Below, piece after piece: positions 8,972 to 16,934 of a stretch of 64,000 nucleotides of DNA. Positions within the stretch are counted from its first letter, which is position 1; each line of letters begins with the position of its first letter. This DNA is from Caulobacter sp. Root1455 (GTDB taxonomy: Bacteria; Pseudomonadota; Alphaproteobacteria; Caulobacterales; Caulobacteraceae). The DNA lies in NCBI RefSeq assembly GCF_001426905.1, contig NZ_LMFQ01000024.1:658234-722233 (forward strand), given 5' to 3'. The position numbers and the translations under genes were made by a program. The notes under the pieces were generated by a model. That model was not told where the DNA came from, searched no databases, and worked only from the letters and a program-made list of their open reading frames with translations.

Positions 8972-9092
8972 CGCTCCGGCTGCCGCTGGCGACGAGCTTG
9001 AGACGATTCTCCGCCGTCCGAGTTGCGACTAAAGGGCCCATCCCTGGTCAAAACCACGGTTCGGCGGTGACGCGCCCCTTTGGCCTAAGGTA

Positions 9093-9118
9093 GATTCACC
9101 ATATCGGCGAAGTGACTC
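9093..9118 (+). promoter_or_regulatory. two GANTC (CcrM) sites in front of pleC
   Basis: GATTC at 9093-9097 and GACTC at 9114-9118 lie 28-53 bp before the pleC start. GANTC is the CcrM methylation site in Caulobacterales, and GcrA-dependent promoters carry it near the -10/-35 region. I find no full CtrA box (TTAA-N7-TTAA) in this gap. Confidence 0.4.
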
Positions 9119-9145
9119 GCCGAGGGTCTTCGGGAGCATCGGGCA

Positions 9146-11680
9146 TTGGAGCGTGGCGGGGCGAGAACCGGGAGGCTGGCGGGGGCCGGTCTTTCGGCGG
9201 CGGGCGCGGCCCGCTCGCGCGCCGCGCGGTCGCCGTCCCAGGCCTATGTGCGCCTGGCCATCCTGGCCGCCCTCCTGCTTCTCTCCATCTATACGGCCTT
9301 CGGCGTCAGCCGGCTCAAGGAGGAGGCCAACGCCCCGCCCGGCGGCGCGACCCTGGCCGCCCAGGCCAAGCTGGTGGCCGCCGCCGCCGAGACCAATCTG
9401 GCCGCTCAGCGCGCCGGCCTGTCGGCCGCCTCGGACCTGCTGCAACGCGACGCCAACAGCCCGATCGACGCGGCCGAGACCGCCCTGCGCGCCGCCGGCG
9501 GCGAAGCCATGGCCGTGGCCGTGGTCAGCCCGACCGACGTCCTGGCGGTCGCCGGCCGCGACGCTTCGGCCGACTGGAAGACCATCGCCCGCTCAGCCGG
9601 GGCCTCGGGCCGCAGCCTGTGGATCGGCGGCGGGACGAGCGGCCATCTGTACGTGGCCATGGCCACGCCGGTCGCGGGCGGGCGCGGCTTCGTCATCGCC
9701 TCCAGCGACCCGGCCCGCCTGATCGCCGACCCCGGCAAGGGCGCGGCCAGCGCCCTGATGCTGTCCGACGGCAGGATCCTCGCCGGCGGCGGCCGTTCGA
9801 TCCAGGGCGCGACCAATCTGCGCGAAGCCTTCTCGCTGGCGCTCGACGACCTCGGCGACGGCGCGGCGGCCCTGCGCGGCCAGTCGGTCGACGGCCAGGC
9901 CCTCGATGTCGCGATCCAGCCCCTGGCCCAGGGCGACCTGCTGGCCGCCGCCGCGGCCAGGCCGCGCACGGTCGCCAATATCGACCGCCAAGTCATGGAA
10001 GGCGCCTTCTCGCTGCTGGCCCCGCTGGCCGTGGGCATCGCCCTGGCCCTGATGCTGATGCTGCAGAGCCGGCGGGTCGAAACCGCCCAGAAGGAGTTCG
10101 TCGACAGCGAGCAGCGCTTCCGCCTGGCCGTCGAGGCCGCGCGTTGCGGCATCTGGGAATGGGAGCTGAGCGCCGACCAGGTGTTCATGTCCGACGTCAC
10201 CGGCGCGATGTTCGGCTGGGGCGGCGGCGGCGTGGTGCCAGGACAGGAACTGCTGGACCGCGTCTCGGTCGACCATCGCGACAAGGTCCGCCAGGCCCTG
10301 GCCAACGCCGCGACCTACGGGGCCTTCGACGTGTCGTTCCGCGTGCCGTCGCGCGACGGCGGCCGCGCCATCTGGATCGACGCCCGGGGACAGGGCTTCG
10401 GCAAGCCCGGCGAGGACGGCTATTCGCGGATCATCGGCGTGGCGCTGGACGTCACCGAGGAGCGCCTGGCTCAGGCCCGCGCCCAGGCCGCCGAGAACCG
10501 CCTGCGCGACGCCATCGAAAGCGTGTCGGAAGCCTTCGTGCTCTGGGACCGCCAGGGCCGGCTGCTGATGTGCAACCGCAACTACCGCAACGTTTTCAAC
10601 CTCGAGCCCAAGCTGCTCAAGCCCGGCGCGCCCCGCAACGAGGTCAACCGCTTCGCCGCCCTGGCCATCAAGCACGACCAGCCCGCCCCCGACGGCGCCA
10701 AGGGCGTACGCGAAGCCGAGCTGAACGACGGCCGCTGGATCCAGATCAGCGAGCGCCGCACGGCCGAAGGCGGCCTGGTGATGACCGCCGCCGACATCAC
10801 CGCGATCAAGAACCAGGAAGAGGCCCGCCGCCTCAACGAAGAGCAGCTGCAGTACGCCGTCGCCGGCCTCGAGCGCAGCCAGGAGCAACTGGCCGAGCTG
10901 GCCCGCAAGTACGAGATGGAGAAGGTCAAGGCCGAGGGCGCGAACAAGGCCAAGAGCGAGTTCCTGGCCAACATGTCCCACGAGCTGCGCACGCCGCTGA
11001 ACGCCATCAACGGCTTCTCCGAGATCATGATGAACGAGATGTTCGGCCCGCTCGGGGACCAGCGCTACAAGGGCTACAGCCTCGACATCCACAATTCCGG
11101 CCAGCACCTGCTGGCCCTGATCAACGACATCCTGGACATGTCGAAGATCGAAGCCGGCAAGATGAACCTGAAGTTCGAGCCGCTGAGCCTCGAGGACGTC
11201 ACCGAGGACGCCGTGCGGCTGGTGCGCAACCGGGCCGAGGCCGCCGGCCTGAAGCTCGAGGTCGACTTCCCCGCCCTGCCCGAGGTCGAGGCCGACTACC
11301 GCGCGGTCAAGCAGGTGCTGCTGAACCTGCTGTCCAACGCCATCAAGTTCACCCCGCGCGCCGGTCGGGTGACGGTGCGGGCCGAGGTGCGCCGCGATCC
11401 GCTGGGCGAGCGCGTGCGGGTCTCGGTCACCGACACCGGCATCGGCATCGCGCCCGAAGACCTGGCCCGCCTGGCCAGGCCCTTCGAGCAGGTCGAAAGC
11501 CAGCACGCCAAGACGACCCAGGGCACGGGCCTGGGCCTGGCCCTGACCAAGTCGCTGGTCGAGATGCACGACGGCGCGCTGGAGCTGACCTCCACCCCCG
11601 GCGAAGGCACCACGGCCAGCTTCATCCTGCCGATCAACCAGGGCGGCCTGTTGGTGCATCGCGACTTCGCCGCGGCCTGA
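9146..11680 (+). CDS. pleC: PleC-like polar sensor histidine kinase/phosphatase
   Basis: An 844-residue hybrid-free histidine kinase. Layout: membrane segment near 34-52, a periplasmic region to about 285, a second membrane segment near 286-307, two PAS domains (about 320-440 and 455-560), a coiled coil, HisKA with the phospho-accepting His612 in ANMSHELRTPLN, and a HATPase domain with N box LLSNAIKF, DTGIGI and GTGLGLAL. Length and histidine position agree closely with Caulobacter PleC (842 residues, His610), the swarmer-pole phosphatase/kinase acting on DivK and PleD. The start is a TTG at 9146 behind GGGAG; an in-frame stop at 9113-9115 excludes any longer form and no ATG/GTG lies between. 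A phosphatase-like gene follows after 7 bp. Confidence 0.87.
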   Translation: MERGGARTGRLAGAGLSAAGAARSRAARSPSQAYVRLAILAALLLLSIYTAFGVSRLKEEANAPPGGATLAAQAKLVAAAAETNLAAQRAGLSAASDLLQRDANSPIDAAETALRAAGGEAMAVAVVSPTDVLAVAGRDASADWKTIARSAGASGRSLWIGGGTSGHLYVAMATPVAGGRGFVIASSDPARLIADPGKGAASALMLSDGRILAGGGRSIQGATNLREAFSLALDDLGDGAAALRGQSVDGQALDVAIQPLAQGDLLAAAAARPRTVANIDRQVMEGAFSLLAPLAVGIALALMLMLQSRRVETAQKEFVDSEQRFRLAVEAARCGIWEWELSADQVFMSDVTGAMFGWGGGGVVPGQELLDRVSVDHRDKVRQALANAATYGAFDVSFRVPSRDGGRAIWIDARGQGFGKPGEDGYSRIIGVALDVTEERLAQARAQAAENRLRDAIESVSEAFVLWDRQGRLLMCNRNYRNVFNLEPKLLKPGAPRNEVNRFAALAIKHDQPAPDGAKGVREAELNDGRWIQISERRTAEGGLVMTAADITAIKNQEEARRLNEEQLQYAVAGLERSQEQLAELARKYEMEKVKAEGANKAKSEFLANMSHELRTPLNAINGFSEIMMNEMFGPLGDQRYKGYSLDIHNSGQHLLALINDILDMSKIEAGKMNLKFEPLSLEDVTEDAVRLVRNRAEAAGLKLEVDFPALPEVEADYRAVKQVLLNLLSNAIKFTPRAGRVTVRAEVRRDPLGERVRVSVTDTGIGIAPEDLARLARPFEQVESQHAKTTQGTGLGLALTKSLVEMHDGALELTSTPGEGTTASFILPINQGGLLVHRDFAAA

Positions 11681-11687
11681 CTTTCGC

Positions 11688-12008
11688 GTGAAGCACGTTC
11701 TCTTCATCTGCAGCCAGAACAAACTGCGCAGCCCCACCGCCGAGCAGGTGTTTTCGACCTGGCCCGGCGTCGAGGCGAGTTCGGCGGGCACCAACCACGA
11801 CGCGGAAGAACCTCTGACCGGCGAACTGGTCGAATGGGCCGACATCATCTTCGTGATGGAGCGGGTCCACCGGAACAAGCTGTCGAAGCGGTTCAAACGG
11901 CACATCAAGGGCCGCGTGATCTGCCTGAACATTCCCGACAACTACGAGTTCATGGATCCGGCCCTGATCACCTTGCTCAGGACGCGCGTCGGCCCGCACC
12001 TGCCCTAG
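11688..12008 (+). CDS. low molecular weight tyrosine phosphatase-like protein
   Basis: A 106-residue cytoplasmic protein, shorter than classical low-molecular-weight phosphatases (about 150). The N-terminal P-loop CSQNKLRS (Cys8, Arg14) fits the C-x5-R catalytic signature, and IPDNYEFMDP near residues 83-92 could supply the general-acid aspartate. It starts with GTG 7 bp after the pleC stop, so it is almost certainly cotranscribed with it and may be translationally coupled. A link to PleC signalling is suggested only by this position. Its stop overlaps the convergent gene by 4 bp. Confidence 0.75.
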   Translation: MKHVLFICSQNKLRSPTAEQVFSTWPGVEASSAGTNHDAEEPLTGELVEWADIIFVMERVHRNKLSKRFKRHIKGRVICLNIPDNYEFMDPALITLLRTRVGPHLP

Positions 12009-12520
12009 GTCCGCCGCCAGGCCAGCATGTGCGGATAGGGCCGCGCCCCGATGGCCTTGGCGCGACGCGGCTCATGGGTCAGTCCCCACATGGCCAGCAT
12101 CGGCACGCCGACATAGCCGCCCTCGCTGAAGTTCTCGGCGATCGTCGGACCCCAACCGCGATAGCCGCCCTCGTGGAAGGGCACCGAGGGGTCCAGGCCC
12201 AGATGGGTCGCGGCCGCGAAGGACCAGGCCAGAGCCGCCATCTCCTCGCCGGGATCGTCGGACACCCCGTCGTCGCGACACGCGGGATCGCCGACGGCGA
12301 CGTGACCGGCCTCGTGCAGCAGGTCGCCCGGCCAGGCCAGGCGCGACGGGTCGACCCGCAGGCCGCCGCCGGCCACCAGGACGCCCGGCAGGAACGTCTC
12401 GTCCTCCAGCGCGGCGACCTCGACCGGGATTCCGATCTGGCGCAGGAACGCGACGATCCGACTGACCAGCGGATCGTCGAAATCGTCGGCCAAGACTTCC
12501 GCCGCGCCTGGCGTCGCCAT
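12005..12520 (-). CDS. hypothetical protein with HExxH metallopeptidase-like motif
   Basis: A 171-residue protein without signal peptide. It contains LLHEAGHVAV, the short zinc-metallopeptidase form HExxH, followed by an acidic loop (VSDDPGEEMAALAWSFAAA) that could hold the third ligand. The C-terminal part has FHEGGYRGWG and FSEGGYVGVP, an internal repeat of an x-E-G-G-Y-x-G motif. The start at 12520 follows GGAGGATTGGA. I do not recognise a named family. Convergent with the phosphatase gene; nothing else is cotranscribed. Confidence 0.7.
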   Translation of the reverse strand: MATPGAAEVLADDFDDPLVSRIVAFLRQIGIPVEVAALEDETFLPGVLVAGGGLRVDPSRLAWPGDLLHEAGHVAVGDPACRDDGVSDDPGEEMAALAWSFAAATHLGLDPSVPFHEGGYRGWGPTIAENFSEGGYVGVPMLAMWGLTHEPRRAKAIGARPYPHMLAWRRT

Positions 12521-12668
12521 TCCAATCCTCCGGTGCGGCCCAGATGAAAGCCGCTCCTTGGCCGCCCGTAAACCCGGTCTGTCGCGGGGCGGAAAAATGG
12601 GGTGCGCTCCCCTGGCTTTGGGATGACCTTTCGCGACGGTCGCCCTGGCCGACCGTCGGATATCCCGC

Positions 12669-13997
12669 ATGACCCTGCGCCCCCTCCCCGCCGCCCTGGC
12701 CTTGAGCGCCGTCCTGCTGTGCGGGACCGTCGCGCCCTTTGCTCACGCCGCCGTCGTGGGGACCAACACCCCGGCGCGGGCGATCAGCGCCGCGCGCGTC
12801 GAGGCCCTGCCCGCCAAGGACCGCGACGCCTGGAAGGCCTATCTGGCGCGCTCGGACAAGCAGGAGCTGGCCGACCGGGCCGCCCTGGCCGCCGAGCTGA
12901 AGCCCAGCCAACCCACGCCGCCGCCGCCCGAGGAAGGTCCCGGCGGTCCCAAGGCCATGCCGCTGGACCGCGACGCGGCCTGGTACGCCTCGCCGGAAGC
13001 CCGTCACGTGGCCGACGTCATCGTCAGCTTCCAGACCCCGGCCGGCGGCTGGAGCAAGAACCAGCCGCGTACGGGCGCCCCGCGCCGGCCGGGTCAGCCC
13101 TACGCGCCCGACAACGTTTCCAAGTACCTGGCCGCCGACGACTTCGACACGCCGCGCGACCCGCACTGGAACTATGTCGGCACCCTGGACAACGGCGCGA
13201 CCATCACCGAGCTGCGCTTCCTGGCCCACGTCGCCCGCCAGGCGCCGGGCGCCGAGGGCCAGGCCTGGCGGGCCAGCTTCCTGCGCGGCGTGCGCTATCT
13301 GCTGGCCGCCCAGTTCCCGAACGGCGGCTGGCCGCAGGTCTGGCCGCTGGAAGGCGGTTATCACGACGCCATCACCTATAACGACGACGCCGTCACCGAG
13401 GCCGCGTCCCTGCTGACCGACGTGTCCGAGGGTCAGGGCGACTACGCCTTCGCGCCCGCCGATCTCCGAAAGCAGGCGGCCGCGGCCGCCGACCGGGCGC
13501 TGGCCTGCGTCCTGGCCACCCAGGTCGTCGTCGACGGCAAGCGCACGATCTGGGCCCAGCAACACGACGCCTTGACGCTCAAGCCGGTCGCCGGCCGCAA
13601 CTTCGAGCCGGCCCAGCTGTCGACCGAGGAAAGCGCCGACCTGCTGGTCTATCTGATGAGCCTGCCCAATCCGTCGCCGACCCTGGTGAAGGCGGTCCAC
13701 GCGGGCGCCGACTATCTGGCGGCCAACGCCATCCATGACCAGGTCTGGGGCGGCGACCGCGACGCCGAAGGCGGCCGTCGCCTGACGCCCAAGCCGGGCG
13801 CGGGTCCGATCTGGGCCCGCTACTACATGGCGGGCTCCAACACCCCGATTTTCGGCGACCGCGACAAGACCCTCCACGACGACGTCAACGAGCTGACCCT
13901 CGAGCGGCGCAATGGCTATTCCTGGTTCAACACCAGCCCCAAAAAGGCGCTGGACGCTTACGCCGCCTGGAAAAAGGCCCCTCCGGCCGCCGATTGA
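12669..13997 (+). CDS. pelA: secreted pectate lyase, polysaccharide lyase family 10
   Basis: A 442-residue exported enzyme with a signal peptide ending near residue 27 (PFAHA) and a proline-rich linker at about 83-93. The catalytic domain has PL10 hallmarks: VSFQTPAGGWSKN, LDNGATITELRFLA, FPNGGWPQVWP, YHDAITYNDDAV, and IWARYYMAGSNTPIFGDRDK near the end. PL10 enzymes cleave polygalacturonate by calcium-assisted beta-elimination with an arginine base. This suits an organism that lives on plant polysaccharides. Monocistronic, closed by the strong terminator at 14021-14055. Confidence 0.9.
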   Translation: MTLRPLPAALALSAVLLCGTVAPFAHAAVVGTNTPARAISAARVEALPAKDRDAWKAYLARSDKQELADRAALAAELKPSQPTPPPPEEGPGGPKAMPLDRDAAWYASPEARHVADVIVSFQTPAGGWSKNQPRTGAPRRPGQPYAPDNVSKYLAADDFDTPRDPHWNYVGTLDNGATITELRFLAHVARQAPGAEGQAWRASFLRGVRYLLAAQFPNGGWPQVWPLEGGYHDAITYNDDAVTEAASLLTDVSEGQGDYAFAPADLRKQAAAAADRALACVLATQVVVDGKRTIWAQQHDALTLKPVAGRNFEPAQLSTEESADLLVYLMSLPNPSPTLVKAVHAGADYLAANAIHDQVWGGDRDAEGGRRLTPKPGAGPIWARYYMAGSNTPIFGDRDKTLHDDVNELTLERRNGYSWFNTSPKKALDAYAAWKKAPPAAD

Positions 13998-14020
13998 GGC
14001 GGCCCCTTTCGCTCGCGCCG

Positions 14021-14055
14021 AACGCCTCGGACCTTGCGTCCGAGGCGTTTTTCGT
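14021..14055 (+). terminator. Rho-independent terminator after pectate lyase
   Basis: A perfect 12-bp stem (14021-14032 with 14038-14049) and 5-base loop is followed by TTTTCGTTT. It lies 24 bp after the pectate lyase stop codon. Confidence 0.9.
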
Positions 14056-14067
14056 TTGGGCGGGACG

Positions 14068-14130
14068 GATACTTAGGCGATCGACAAACTATCTCTTGAC
14101 GCCCGCCGCGCCCCGCAGATACTTAGGCAT
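14068..14130 (+). promoter_or_regulatory. ArsR promoter/operator with direct repeat; probable leaderless start
   Basis: GATACTTAGGC occurs at 14068-14078 and again at 14118-14128, exactly 50 bp apart. The second copy supplies a -10-like GATACT located 16 bp from a -35-like TTGACG at 14096-14101. A start site 7 bp after this -10 would be at the ATG itself (14131), so the message is probably leaderless. Repeat copies over the promoter suggest autorepression by the ArsR protein. Confidence 0.55.
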
Positions 14131-14472
14131 ATGACTAACCAACAGCCTTCGCTGGACCTGATGTTCCAGGCGCTGGCCGATCCCAGTCGGCGCGGCATCG
14201 TCGAACGGCTCTGCGCCGGCCCGGCCTCGGTCAGCGAACTGGCCCAGCCCCTGGCCATGTCCCTGCCCTCGGTGATGCAGCACCTGCAGTTGCTGGAGGG
14301 CAGCGGCCTGATCCGTTCGGAGAAGGTGGGACGGGTGCGGACCTGCCGCCTGGAACCGGAAGCGCTCAGCGCCGCCGAGACCTGGATCAACGACCGCCGC
14401 GTGCTGATGGAACGCAAGCTCGACCGCCTGGAGGAGTATCTGCGCGCCACGGCCGGCGACGAAGAAGACTGA
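14131..14472 (+). CDS. ArsR family transcriptional regulator
   Basis: A 113-residue winged-helix regulator. The helix-turn-helix is SVSELAQPLAMSLPSVMQHLQLLEGSG at about residues 33-58, followed by a wing (GLIRSEKVGRVRTCRLEP). There are no metal-binding cysteines, so it belongs to the non-metal branch that is commonly paired with SRPBCC/AHSA1 proteins. Such a partner gene follows 24 bp downstream. The promoter overlaps a direct repeat, suggesting autoregulation. Confidence 0.92.
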   Translation: MTNQQPSLDLMFQALADPSRRGIVERLCAGPASVSELAQPLAMSLPSVMQHLQLLEGSGLIRSEKVGRVRTCRLEPEALSAAETWINDRRVLMERKLDRLEEYLRATAGDEED

Positions 14473-14496
14473 CTTCAAATTCAAGAGGATAGGATC

Positions 14497-14970
14497 ATGA
14501 CCGAACGTTCCGTCGTCCACGCCACCTTCGTCATCAATCGGGTCTACGACGCCTCGCCCGCCCGGGTGTTCAGGGCCTTCTCCAATTCGGAGGCTCGCGA
14601 CCGCTGGTTCGTGAAGTCCGAAGGCTGGCCCGTGGCCGAATACACCTACGACTTCCGGGTCGGCGGCCAGGAGTACGGACGCTTCAGCCCCGACGGCAAG
14701 ATGGTCATCCTCAACGAGACGACCTACTGGGACATCGTCCCGGACCAGCGGCTGATCATGGCCTACGCCATGGACATCGACGGCAACCGCATCTCGGTGT
14801 CGGTCGCCACGATCGAGCTGAAGCCCGAGGGCAAGAAGACCCGCCTGACCTACACCGAGCAGGGCGCGTTCCTCGACGGCTTCGACTTCCCGGCCCAGCG
14901 CGAGCAAGGCTGCCGCGAGCTGTACGAAAGGCTGGCGGAGGAGCTCGAACGCGAAGGCGCGGAAGCCTAG
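14497..14970 (+). CDS. SRPBCC (AHSA1-type) domain protein
   Basis: A 157-residue START-like helix-grip protein. FVINRVYDASPARVFRAFSN and the later TRLTYTEQGAFLDGFD are typical of the AHSA1/SRPBCC group, which binds hydrophobic ligands in a deep pocket. It follows the ArsR gene by 24 bp with an AAGAGGATAGG ribosome site, forming the common ArsR-SRPBCC operon. The ligand is unknown; homologues are linked to stress or detoxification. It is followed by a structured inverted repeat (14993-15055) and a glutathione transferase. Confidence 0.9.
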   Translation: MTERSVVHATFVINRVYDASPARVFRAFSNSEARDRWFVKSEGWPVAEYTYDFRVGGQEYGRFSPDGKMVILNETTYWDIVPDQRLIMAYAMDIDGNRISVSVATIELKPEGKKTRLTYTEQGAFLDGFDFPAQREQGCRELYERLAEELEREGAEA

Positions 14971-14992
14971 CCCCGGCGCCGCGCCGAGATTT

Positions 14993-15055
14993 GGACACGC
15001 ACCCACCCCATCCGCCGATGACGCATGGCGATGCGCGAGGGGCGGGTGCGTGTCC
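14993..15055. repeat. nested inverted repeat between SRPBCC and GST genes
   Basis: Twelve-base arms GGACACGCACCC (14993-15004) and GGGTGCGTGTCC (15044-15055) enclose an inner CGCAT-GGCG-ATGCG hairpin. No T-run follows, so it is not a classical terminator. The outer arm resembles the palindrome at 24382-24409, suggesting a related family. Confidence 0.6.
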
Positions 15056-15078
15056 CCGACGGACCCACGGAGTAGACG

Positions 15079-15729
15079 ATGTCCCTGACCCTGCACATGC
15101 ACCCGCTGTCCTCGTATTGCTGGAAGGTGCTGATCCCCCTCTACGAGAACGACACGCCGTTCGAGGCCCAGATGGTCGACTTCGGCGATCCCGAGGCCGT
15201 CGCGGCGTTCAAGGCGCTGTGGCCGACGGCCAAGATGCCGCTGCTGCGCGACGCGGCGCGGGACCGCACGGTGCCCGAGTCCTCGACGATCATCGAATAT
15301 CTGCAAGCGACCTATCCCGGCCCCGTCCGGTTCATTCCCGACGAGCCGGACGCCGCCCTGCGCACGCGCCTGATGGACAGATTGTTCGATCTCTATGTGA
15401 TGACGCCGATGCAGGCGATCGTCGGCGACCGGATCCGGCCGGCCGACGCCAAGGATCCCTATGGCGTGGCCAACGCCCGCGCGCAGCTGGCCATGGCCTA
15501 TGACCTGCTGGAGGCCGAGTTGGCGGGCCGGACCTGGGCCGCGGGCGAGGCGTTCGGCCTGGCCGACTGCGCGGCCGCCCCGGCCCTGTTCTACGCAAAC
15601 AAGGTGGCGCCGCTGGGCGAGGCTCACCCCAACGTGTCGGCCTATCTGGACCGCCTGCTGGCCCGCCCGTCGGTCGCGCGGGTGCTGCAGGAGGCCGAGC
15701 CCTATTTCGCGATGTTCCCGACCGAGTAG
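15079..15729 (+). CDS. glutathione S-transferase family protein
   Basis: A 216-residue two-domain glutathione transferase. The thioredoxin-like N-terminal part starts SLTLHMHPLSSYCWKVLIPL, with a serine at the usual activating position and VPESSTIIEYLQ as the glutathione gamma-glutamyl binding motif (E-S at about 75-76). The helical C-terminal domain contains GEAFGLADCAAAPAL with the capping aspartate. GGAG stands 7 bp before the ATG. Substrate unknown. It may be read from the upstream ArsR-SRPBCC promoter, although a structured repeat separates them. Confidence 0.9.
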   Translation: MSLTLHMHPLSSYCWKVLIPLYENDTPFEAQMVDFGDPEAVAAFKALWPTAKMPLLRDAARDRTVPESSTIIEYLQATYPGPVRFIPDEPDAALRTRLMDRLFDLYVMTPMQAIVGDRIRPADAKDPYGVANARAQLAMAYDLLEAELAGRTWAAGEAFGLADCAAAPALFYANKVAPLGEAHPNVSAYLDRLLARPSVARVLQEAEPYFAMFPTE

Positions 15730-15734
15730 GACGT

Positions 15735-16355
15735 CTAGGCGTCGGCTTCCCAGGCCAGGAACTCCGGCGTCCGCAGCAGGCGTTCGCAATAGGCCCCGGC
15801 CGGACCGGCGTCGCCATAGTCCGACAGGTGGATCCCGTAGGTGCGGAACCGGGTGGCGACCGGCGTGTAGAACGCGTCGGCGATCGACCACTCGCCCACC
15901 AGGAACGGCCCGCCCGAACGCTCGAGCAGCTGGTTCCAGCGCTCGACGATCTTGCGCACGTCCTTCTGGGTGGCCTCGGAGATCGTCACGACGCGGGGCG
16001 CCGCCTCCAGCGCCATCGGGCATTCGCCGCGCAGGGACGAGAAGCCCGAATGCATCTCGGCCGCCGCCGAGCGGCCCAAGGCCCTCAGGGCGGGGTCTTG
16101 CGGCCACAGCTTCGCGGCGGGGAATTTCTCGGCCAGATATTCGCAGATCGCCAGCGAGTCCCAGATCGCCAGGTCGCCGTCCTTCAGCACCGGCACCAGG
16201 TGGCTGGGCGAGTGCTTGGCGATCTCGACCTCGGACGTCCCGACATGACGCAGCTCGATCACGGTTTCCTTGAAGGCCTCGCCCGTGCGCTTCAGCGCCA
16301 GCCAGGGGCGCAGCGACCAGCTGGACCATTTCTTGGTGCCGACGACGATTTCCAT
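15735..16355 (-). CDS. glutathione S-transferase family protein
   Basis: A 206-residue glutathione transferase convergent with the preceding one, with 5 bp between their stop codons. It starts MEIVVGTKKWSSWSLRPWLAL, where the W-S-S-W-S loop carries the probable activating serine. IWDSLAICEYLAEKFP is the glutathione-binding D-S motif near residue 66. FLVGEWSIADAFYTPV gives the C-terminal N-cap aspartate. An AAGGAG ribosome site supports the start. The two enzymes are distant paralogues rather than a recent duplication. Confidence 0.9.
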   Translation of the reverse strand: MEIVVGTKKWSSWSLRPWLALKRTGEAFKETVIELRHVGTSEVEIAKHSPSHLVPVLKDGDLAIWDSLAICEYLAEKFPAAKLWPQDPALRALGRSAAAEMHSGFSSLRGECPMALEAAPRVVTISEATQKDVRKIVERWNQLLERSGGPFLVGEWSIADAFYTPVATRFRTYGIHLSDYGDAGPAGAYCERLLRTPEFLAWEADA

Positions 16356-16460
16356 GGCGAGCTCCTTCGCGAACGGGCGGACGCCCGGGCTTAGCGCGAC
16401 GGTCCTCGCGGGACAACGCCAGCTTTGGAAGAGAGCTTCTCTTGTCGACCACAACCGCGT

Positions 16461-16563
16461 TGTCATCCCGGACAAGCGCGTAGCGCGCCGATCCGGGACC
16501 GACGCCTGAGCGCGGAGTTCCGGGTCGGTCCCGGATCTTCGCTTCGCTACGTCCGGGATGACA
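16461..16563. repeat. REP-like inverted repeat (TGTCATCCCGGAC family)
   Basis: The left arm starts TGTCATCCCGGAC (16461) and the right arm ends GTCCGGGATGACA (16563); internal GATCCGGGACC and GGTCCCGGATC add a second pairing. The result is a long imperfect hairpin of about 103 bp lying between two minus-strand genes. It provides the last few codons of the small gene at 16547. Confidence 0.75.
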
Positions 16564-16732
16564 GCGTTTGGGACGGTCTGGGAAAGACATAGGCCCAGGG
16601 GTGCGGCTCGGCGGGCGCGCCTAGGTCCTGGGCCAGGGCGCGCAGCGAACGCGCCCTGTTGAGCTCCGCGAAGGGAATGATCTGAGCCGAACGTTCGACC
16701 GGCTCGGCGCTGGGATTCGGCAGGGCCTGCAT
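16547..16732 (-). CDS. small hypothetical protein (61 aa)
   Basis: A 61-residue protein preceded by GGAGG at proper spacing. The sequence is rich in Ala, Pro and Arg (PFAELNRARSLRALAQDLG) with no membrane segment. Its last four codons and stop lie in the REP-like hairpin, so the C terminus is likely a by-product of repeat insertion. No family is recognised. The good ribosome site is the main evidence that it is expressed. Confidence 0.45.
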   Translation of the reverse strand: MQALPNPSAEPVERSAQIIPFAELNRARSLRALAQDLGAPAEPHPWAYVFPRPSQTLSSRT

Positions 16733-16839
16733 GAGCGACCTCCATGACGACCGTCTGTCGCGGCCATGGGGTCATTGAAGGCCTTCGCGCCTGAACCGAC
16801 GCGGGCGCCGTTGTTGTCTCACGTTCATCCGGCCGCTCC

Positions 16840-16856
16840 GAAATCGCCGCGATTTC
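16840..16856. promoter_or_regulatory. palindromic operator candidate upstream of MFS gene
   Basis: GAAATCGCCGCGATTTC has perfect 8-base arms around a central C and lies 78 bp before the MFS start codon. It has the form of a dimeric repressor site. Regulator unknown. Confidence 0.35.
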
Positions 16857-16934
16857 CCCTCTGGCCTTGCCGCTTCCCTTACGTCTACAGTCGGCCCAAC
16901 GATTAGAACAAATGTTTGAAGGGAGAGGCCCAGG

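Noticed and set aside
8972-9145. CtrA box before pleC
   Set aside because: No TTAA-N7-TTAA in the gap; only GANTC sites are seen.
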